A program made the position numbers and the translations under genes. Shown in pieces: positions 13,386 to 22,300 of a DNA stretch of 64,000 nucleotides (the stretch's first letter is position 1; each line of letters starts with the position of its first letter). The stretch comes from Antedon mediterranea (Eukaryota > Echinodermata > Crinoidea > Comatulida > Antedonidae). The notes under the pieces were generated by a model. That model was not told where the DNA came from. It saw only the letters and a program-made list of their open reading frames with translations, and ran no database searches. The stretch spans positions 38,487,795 to 38,551,794 of the forward strand of contig NC_092670.1 in NCBI RefSeq assembly GCF_964355755.1, in the 5' to 3' direction.

Positions 13386-16300
13386 GTCATATGACGGTTA
13401 CAAAATCCGTCTGGTTGATATTCAAATCTGTCCACACGCTAAATCTCCCGGATGCAAACCGTTCTATTGAATTATGGAAGTTTGAATGTGATTAAAGAAA
13501 TTAAAGAAATAGGTTAAATTCTTGCATTTTTGAATTTTTAAGATACATTCCGAATAACGTAAAATGGCTTTCTACTCGATTCGAAAGCTGGACGAAGAAA
13601 GAATTTTCCACCGTAATTACAGTATACCTCCCAAGTCGATAGCTCGAGTAGTTCACACTGTTGCGTTTTACCGGTACTTCAAAATACCTTACAAAAATAA
13701 TTTGGTCCAAGAACAATCAACATTGTCTGCAGTGAGAACATTTCATAACGTCACTGACCAAGGACAATACATAGTACTGTAAAAGAGCGCGCGTGTATTC
13801 TTATTGATAAATTCTTGATGGAAAACCTTATTGCCCCTTTATGTTTTTCCAGAATGTATAACAACTCAATTGTCATAAATTATGCATTATATACGAGTTA
13901 AGATGGCTAGTTAACTCCGACAAGGTACTTATACATTGTATTTACATATACAGTACTGTAGATAGGCGACCATCGTAATGGCTTAAAACGTGTGAAAACG
14001 TATACTCATACAGACCCTATACGCGAACTATATGTACATTCTACAAGATTTTGTCACCAAAATAAAGTCGCTATATCCAGATATTGAAAGCACGAAAAAA
14101 GCGTTAGACTTTGTTTAGGTGTCAACATAAAAAACCCTAGGCCTAGGCCTATATTATCATCAGCATTTCACATTTTTAAAAGGAATCTTTATACTATAAA
14201 GGCTTAGAGCAATATTACAGAAACATTGCTTTACTTTAAACTGTCTCGGATTGTATACATTAATTAAAGTGAAATGTATGTTGAACATATAATTTTGACA
14301 ATATTAAATGCATGACACGCCAACGCTGCACAAATTGCTAATATATGACTAATATCTTAGCATAAAATATCGAGATTTAGTTTGATTCCTAATCCATAAA
14401 AGCCGTCACATAGCTCTTGGAAATACGTACGATTTTAAAGTAATTTATTTCATTCGCTGCTGATGTGTATTGGTTTTATTATATTGACATTTATGGTAAT
14501 TAATAATGTACCGTAATCATTTCTGACATATCACAGACATCATTCTATACAAAATACAATTAAATTATTAGTAATATTATAATTATTATCGAATATTGCC
14601 TTAGAAATAATAACGCCAATCAATATAAATACATTCAAACAAACTATTATATAGCCTATTCATATATATTAAAGATTTCGCCCCAAAACACAAAAAATGA
14701 AAATTAATTAAATCAGACGTTGAATATGTTATTTTGTAGTTATATAATAGAATAACAGAAACTAAAGTAATATAAAATAAATACATGCACTATGCAGTAA
14801 CAGTAGTTATTAATCAATTTAATCACTTCAGTAGAAAAAAACCCCCCAAAAAAGTAATAAACCATTGGCTGGCAGCCAATTTGACTTATTTTTTTGCTTT
14901 AAACTACAGTTTTTCAGTTTTTCTAATTTTTGGTCAAAGTGCATAACTATTTATGTGACATTAAAATGGCATATTCAACAAAACAAATTTTAAGAAATTA
15001 TTTTTTTTAGGCGGACAATACATCTTTAATAAATATCAAGTTTAATCAAGTCAAATACATTTACCAATTATTTTTATTTTTAATAAATATCAAAATAATT
15101 AATATAAATTGATATAAACTTACTTGATAGCTTTAATCATCGAAAGACCCATTTCGACTGCGTTCTGCGCATGCCTAGTGTCAGCGTTTGGTAAGCCAGA
15201 TACGCAGTAGTAACAGTCTCCAAGAATCTTGATTCTTAAGCAGGAGTTTACCTAAAGTATAACAAGCATTTGAATATAATTACAATGTGACGTCGGTGAA
15301 ATGGCATTCGGCGAAACGTCCGAGTACCAATTACAAAAATGTTACACATTTTTTACTGATTTTATATTTTACTCTTACTTTTTAAATGGAAAAAATGTTT
15401 ATGTATCAGCTCTGTAATGGCTCTATGGATTCTCTAAAATTAAGATATGGTTCTTATGGACATTGTCGATGTTATTTTGTCGTGGTTTTCTATGTATTCC
15501 AGTCTGTAAATGGCGGGCTTCCCGCTGCTGATTGCGAATTAAAATAACATAAATAAAATAAAAAAATCTTTCTGTAAATGCTGCTGATTGCAAATTAAAA
15601 TAAAATTAATTAATAAATTAGCAATCTTTCTATAACAGTTCACAGAAAATACGAATTGACGCGGACTCTATTGTGGCAAGAATGATGTGAATTTGATGAT
15701 GGTGGTGGTACCAAGGCAATCTAGAGATTAGATTGCCTTAGTGGTTCTCATTTTGTGTACGCGCGCGTCAAAATGTTTGTCTTGGCATCGCCTTGGCATC
15801 GTTATGAAAAGGAGACATTTGAAAACGTGTTCTCTCATTTAAGAGATCGATTAATTAGGGTTGGAAGCTCTTGTCGAATCACGTTTTATCAATAAAATAT
15901 AATTTCAATTATTAAGTCTGTGGTGTATATTTTTACTACAAAGTTATTCTCTCCCGAGCATTTGTCCTGATTGAACTAATATAGTAATATAAAAATAGTC
16001 AATATGACATGATTTATCATAAGAGACATGGCATACTTCGGTCTGTTTATTTTCCATTAAAACCACAATCTAATCCATAGTATCAAACAATTTATTTCAA
16101 TAGAACTTCCATTCGCTATTATGTAAAATGATAAGATTAACACAAGGTAAATATCGGTAGTGATATTGCTTCTGGTAAAAATATATTATAACTTTCCTAT
16201 CCTGGCATTTCTAAGTCGTCTTGTGTCTCGTTTAATAATATCAATTGACAGAAGGCTGACGCACAAATGTTGTAACTAATATTTTTATTTGTTGGATTAA

Positions 16301-19300
16301 AACATTAAAATGATGATAAGCAGTGATTTAAATTGTGTAACCTTCATATGAGATGAATATTTATTTTAGGCTCAACAACTCAACTAGGTTATATCACTAA
16401 ATTACACTCAGGAGAAAGATCACTTGCCAATTGAGAAAATACATATTTTGTTTGTGTTCGTTTTTACATTTATTATTTTGTAATATTAGAAATGTTATGA
16501 CTTCTTAGAACTGGTTACATCGTCTACAATGTTTAAGTAAACATAATATTGTGTGTCGTCCTAGATTTATCACGGCAGCATTTAAGTTAGAATATAGAAA
16601 GACTACGGAATAAAAAACTCACTATAACGCAACGCAGCGACGTATCGACTCAAAGTGCTGTATTGCGTAATCACAAGTAGGAACCGACTACACAATAGTG
16701 CTGCAAACATCGTAGGTTTGATTTCACGCAGGCGGGGGAAAACACAGTGAGTGGAAGGGCATTTTCTAACGTTGCGTATGTTGCGTCGTTGCACATACGT
16801 AGTTACGTTGCGTTCGTTGGGTCGCTAGTGAGAACCACGCTTAACTTAAAAGAGCGAACAATAATCTTACCTGTGCAATCCTATCGAACCTTCCAAAGAG
16901 TTCGTTTAAGGTTTTTACAAGTTCTTTTGCTGTCATGTTTGCCGCCATTTGCGTAAAACCTTTCACGTCAGCAAACAGTAAGCTATTATTTAAAAAAAAT
17001 AACAGTACTTATAATCTCCATTTGATATTTTAAATTGGTTTCATATAATAATACAATTATAAAATGGAGCTATCTATTTCTTATTTGCATTGATATGTAT
17101 CAATTACCAAATTATTAGGCCTATTTCCAAACCAATTAAACATGATCTATGACATAATGACGTGACCTATGACATGATCTATGAAATATAATGATGTGAC
17201 CTATGACATGATTTATGACAAATAGCAGGAATCATTGTATATGAATAAATTATATCTTTAATCCTGACTTAAATCTCGCAAGACCTTTATGTGGATTTGT
17301 AAACATATTTATTTTTTATCTATAAGTGCATTTCCATTCAGCACATTAGCCCATTTAGCCGATATGTATGGCTATTGCTCTATTATGATACTATCCTAAT
17401 TTGGATAAATGAGTTAACAACCTCACCTAACGTTCTCGTATCTATGAATGTAAATCTTATGAAAACGGGTTGGTTGTTGAATGGGATTGCATTCAATTTC
17501 GTAAGCTAGATACTGCATCATTTCCTTAGCTACAAAAGATGGTAAAACCGATAGTAATAAACGTTCCTACAAGAAAGAAATCAATTAATAAATATTTGTT
17601 AATTTAGTAATAATTTAAAAGATTTATTTTTTACTTTAAAACAATTGTGTAACATAAGATTACTTTCATCATAGCGTAATCATAATGTCTGAACATACAA
17701 GCGATAGATTATCCGAACTGTCGCTTGTCATTGGTCAACTAACTTGCGTAGCGTAGAGTATACGAAGTGGCGTTGCATCTCTATTGAGAACCACACTTCG
17801 GGAAAAGGCGTAAAGTATATCAGTCTACCCAACAATTGGGAATGTAGCTTTCTTCAGTAATAAATCGTCATTTAAGTAGGTATATTTATTGGAAAATTGT
17901 TGGGTTCGGTTGGTTTCGGCATGAAATATGTACATGTTACGAAGTAAAGCTCTGTCTACACTACCAAACTATATTTAGACAAAAAAAGGTGTGATGTGCC
18001 CAAATACGGTAGTGATATGCCCAAATATGATAGTGATATGACATCACCATGTCCATTATATGGGCACATCACATTTTTGTTGTCACATAAAGTTTGATGT
18101 AGACAGAGTTTCACACTATATGAAGAAAAAAACTACTAAATTGTGTATTTCAAGAAAATGGACCAACTGGGAAAAGGTCGCGTGACAAACAAGATACTGA
18201 TGCATTAGTTAAATTAAACTATTCTTTGAAAATGACGCAATTTTAGGGCAGATTGAAGTCAAAATAACCTTTTAGGCGGCAAGACATTCAGTGTATTACA
18301 TGAATTCACTTTCCACTTTTTTGTAAACACACCGAGAAATGCATTATCGAGATTTCAACATGGTATTTTCAAGATCGACTGACTGTCATAAAATTTAGAT
18401 TAGCTATGAAAATTTGATCACGAAATCTAATAATATTCTTCAATTAAAAGATAACTGTCTGAGATTAGGGATTACCATATTTCATTCAATTGCCATTATA
18501 AATTGATAATAGTTAAATCTTCAGATTTCATGTGTTTTAAAAACTATATCTTGATGACTACTAACCTGTTTCTTGTTTTCTTTTATCATCTGGATGCGCG
18601 TTTGGACACATTTGTGCGTTTCTAAGAAGGACTGGCGATGTATTCTGTCAGACAAGTAACATGTGTAAAAACCGGAGATGTTTGTAGAAATCAACACAAG
18701 CAAACTAGACAGTAACTGAAAAAAAAAGAGAGAGAGAGACCTTGTTATCATTGCGCAATCTATAAACAACATTTAGACGCACGCGTAAATGTATTTCTTG
18801 GTAATGTAAAGCTCTGTCTACATTATCAAACTTTATGTGACAAAAAAAATGTGATGTGGCCAAATATGGACATGATGATGTCATATCACTATCATCTACC
18901 ATACAAGTACAAGTATTTTATTTTAAATTAAGTTGATTACCATATTTATTATTTGTCTGATAAATGCTTACTAAATGTGTACTATCTGTATTTGATGTGT
19001 TAATTAAATAAAAGAAAGATTTAGGCATATCCCTACCCTATTTGGGAACACCATACTTTTTTTGTCAAATTAGTTTGATAGTGTAGGCTAGACAAAGCTT
19101 AAAGGTTTTTGGTTAAAATTTTGTTTTTTAATAAAGTGAAGGAAATAATTATGTTTGTAATTGTTTGCCAAAGGCCTATTCAAAAGTGTATACATCTTTA
19201 TCATATCATATTCTAGACTTGCCCCAAGTCTGTATTATCTTTTTTTTAAATTTATTTGTTTTTATTTCGACCGCAATTTGAGTATCCAAAATCAAGTAGT

Positions 19301-22300
19301 ATACGTATGAAACGCCATATGTGCCAAAATATTTATCTTTTTACTAATATTAAGACAAAACTCCGCCTGGAACCCAGACTAATCATATTCCACTAGCAAC
19401 TAAATCCTATCAAACTCAAAATCTACTTTGTAAACCATTTTTTTTCCTTCTAAGCATTTACAAATTATTGTATATACACAATACACCAAGAATTTACTAA
19501 TGTAAAGGTTCATTTTTATGTGTGCCGCCGCGGCACGCTATTAATAAGATGAATTGGAAGAACACGATCGTCGTCGGTGTGCTCACTTTATATTAGATAA
19601 TAATTCATTGATGAATAGGATGGAATACATATTCAGAGAAGACACATTTAAAATTTAAAATCATATTAATGTATCTTAACAGATAGAAGAGTGTTTTTAT
19701 TTAAAATGTCAGTGAGACGCCTTAAACAACACAACTTTCAGAAGAACAGGTTTGATAACGTTTTTAAGCTCTGTCTACACTAAAACTAGTTTGACAGAAA
19801 ATGTGCCCAAATATGGTAGATGCCCAAATGTGGTAGTGATATGACATCAGCATGTACATAATATAATTTGAGCACATCACATTTTGTTGTCAAACTAGTT
19901 TGATAGTGTAGACAGGGCATTATAATCAAGTGTAGTGTTCATCATCATCGTATAAATACGGTAGTCTATAGTAAAATATCTTGTATGTAATAAAGGTTAA
20001 GCCTAATGTGTTAATAGCGGATGTGATACAATGCACGGAAAAACAATAGTTTGAACAAATACATTATGGCACACGGTGTTTACACAACACTGACATATCG
20101 CCCACTGTAAGACGTAAGCAAAGTAATTCAAACACAATGTGTAAGAATCATACAGTTACATTTACGAGAACCAAAGTTTTGGGAACTTTCCCTCAAAAGC
20201 AATCGAGTATTAGTATTTTAATATCTTTGATGTATGGATACGGCGTATGTATCCGACTAGACTTTCCCCAAGTCTGTAGTTATTTCGAGGTATTTCAATG
20301 TTTGTCTGGAAACAAAACTCCGTCTGGAATAATCCAGACTATTACCGTCTCTATTTTCATCACAAATAAAATTGCGCCACTGCCTCGGAATAATTAAGAT
20401 ACCAGACAATCAATTTGTAATTCAGGGGATATAATTAGGCATATACGTAACTGTTTTAACTAACTGCCGAGTTAGTGGTTTACACACATTTTGTACGCGA
20501 AAGATTCATTAATGCGCGCGGACACGTTGATGATAGAGGCCTAGCTGCTCTCGTCAACTTTGTCTGTGTGTGTGCAGAGTATCACTGGGTGCTTTTAGAA
20601 CCAACCACTGAGCGAAGAGCAATGATTGTTTTTTTGTTTACGTTTTAAATAAAGAGGCGGGTTGTAATGAATTTTGTCATTACATGGGATATCTAATTTA
20701 ATAGATCATACTTACAGCCGAGATTAAATTACGTTGGAAAGAGGATTTCGAACACTGTGTCTGTGACATGATACTAAATGTAGTTACCATGTGTAACATA
20801 ATACAAGTTAAGTAATATACACTCTACATAAAGAGCTAATACTCATAAATACGATATCCATAACATTAAAACGTCATCTGAAAGATACTATGATGAATGT
20901 AAATACGAATAATGTGAGTTGATAGCTTCTTGATTTAACAAAATGTAGGACACGTTGTGTTGATTTGGATATGGATTATTGTTTACATAAATTAAATAAA
21001 GCAACAAAACAAATGTTAAGGTATAAGGTATAAGGTATAATTATTACCTTGAAAAAACAATTCTTTAAAATGGTTTTGTTGAATATGCTATTTTAATGTC
21101 ACATAATAGTTATTCAGTTTGACCAAAAATTGGATATAAAAAATACACCTGAAAAAAACTGTAATTTAAAGAAAAAAAATAGTCAAATTGGTTTTTGGTT
21201 GAATTTAACCATTTATTTTGTCATTTTATAAGTGAAAACATTAAAGTGGGTAATTTGATTAAAACTACAAAATGACCTATTCAAAGTCTCATTTAATTAA
21301 TCTTAATTTTTTCATGTTTTGGGGACAATACATCTTTAAGAAAATAAACTTCCCCAAAAAGAACATTGCATTATTGTTATTAAACAGTTTTAAAATAGTT
21401 AGATAATTATAATTTATAGTTCAACAAATTCCTCAGTTCTTACAATAAACCGTTGATGTTAATCATTCCCTAAAGCTCTGTCGCACTATCAAACTAGTGT
21501 GATGTACCCAAATATGGTACTGATATGCACAAATATGGTAGTGATATGACATCATCAGGTCCATATATGGGCAAATCACATTTGTCACATAAAGTTTGAT
21601 AGTGTAGACAGAGCTTTATATAGGTTAGCTGTTGTAAGTTATAATGTGCTAATTATTCAAAGATTTCAAACGCTGTGCTAACGACACAACGAATAACAAT
21701 GGGTAAATATAACGCAGATTTTTACTCTAAGCTTTTAAGCTCCGTAAATTTTATTTTTCTAATGTTTGACATTTCCTTTCTAAGACGCACACTAATTGGT
21801 TTGAAATCGATTGCGAATTAATTTTTCGATGCTTTCAGATTGTGCTCTGTAAAGCTCTGTCTCCACACAGCACAAACTAGATTCAAGATTCAAGAAATTT
21901 TATTTGTCCATAAAAATGGAAATTCACTTTGCTTGGTAGATTAAAACAACAATATTGCAACAATTTAAAACTAGTTTGACAAAAAGCGTGCCTAGATATG
22001 GTAGTGATATGACATCATGTATATGAGCACATCACATTTTTTTCACATAAAGTTTGATAGTGTAGACAGAGCTTAAGTTTGATAGTGTAGACAGAGCTTA
22101 AGTTTGATAGTGTAGACAGAGCTTAAGTTTGATAGTGTAGACAGAGCTTAAGTTTGATAGTGTAGACAGAGCTTAAGTTTGATAGTGTAGACAGAGCTTA
22201 AGTTTGATAGTGTAGACAGAGCTTAAGTTTGATAGTGTAGACAGAGCTTAAGTTTGATAGTGTAGACAGAGCTTAAGGGACCGTGTCAATTTGTTTTACT

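Larger units (their letters stand above)
21850..22275. mobile_element. MITE-A copy with nested insert and amplified end
   Basis: Left end AAAGCTCTGTCTCCACACAG; interrupted near 21888 by a short retroelement tail; the right end is then repeated in tandem (see 21888 and 22051). This makes the copy about 425 bp instead of about 155. Confidence 0.82.
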
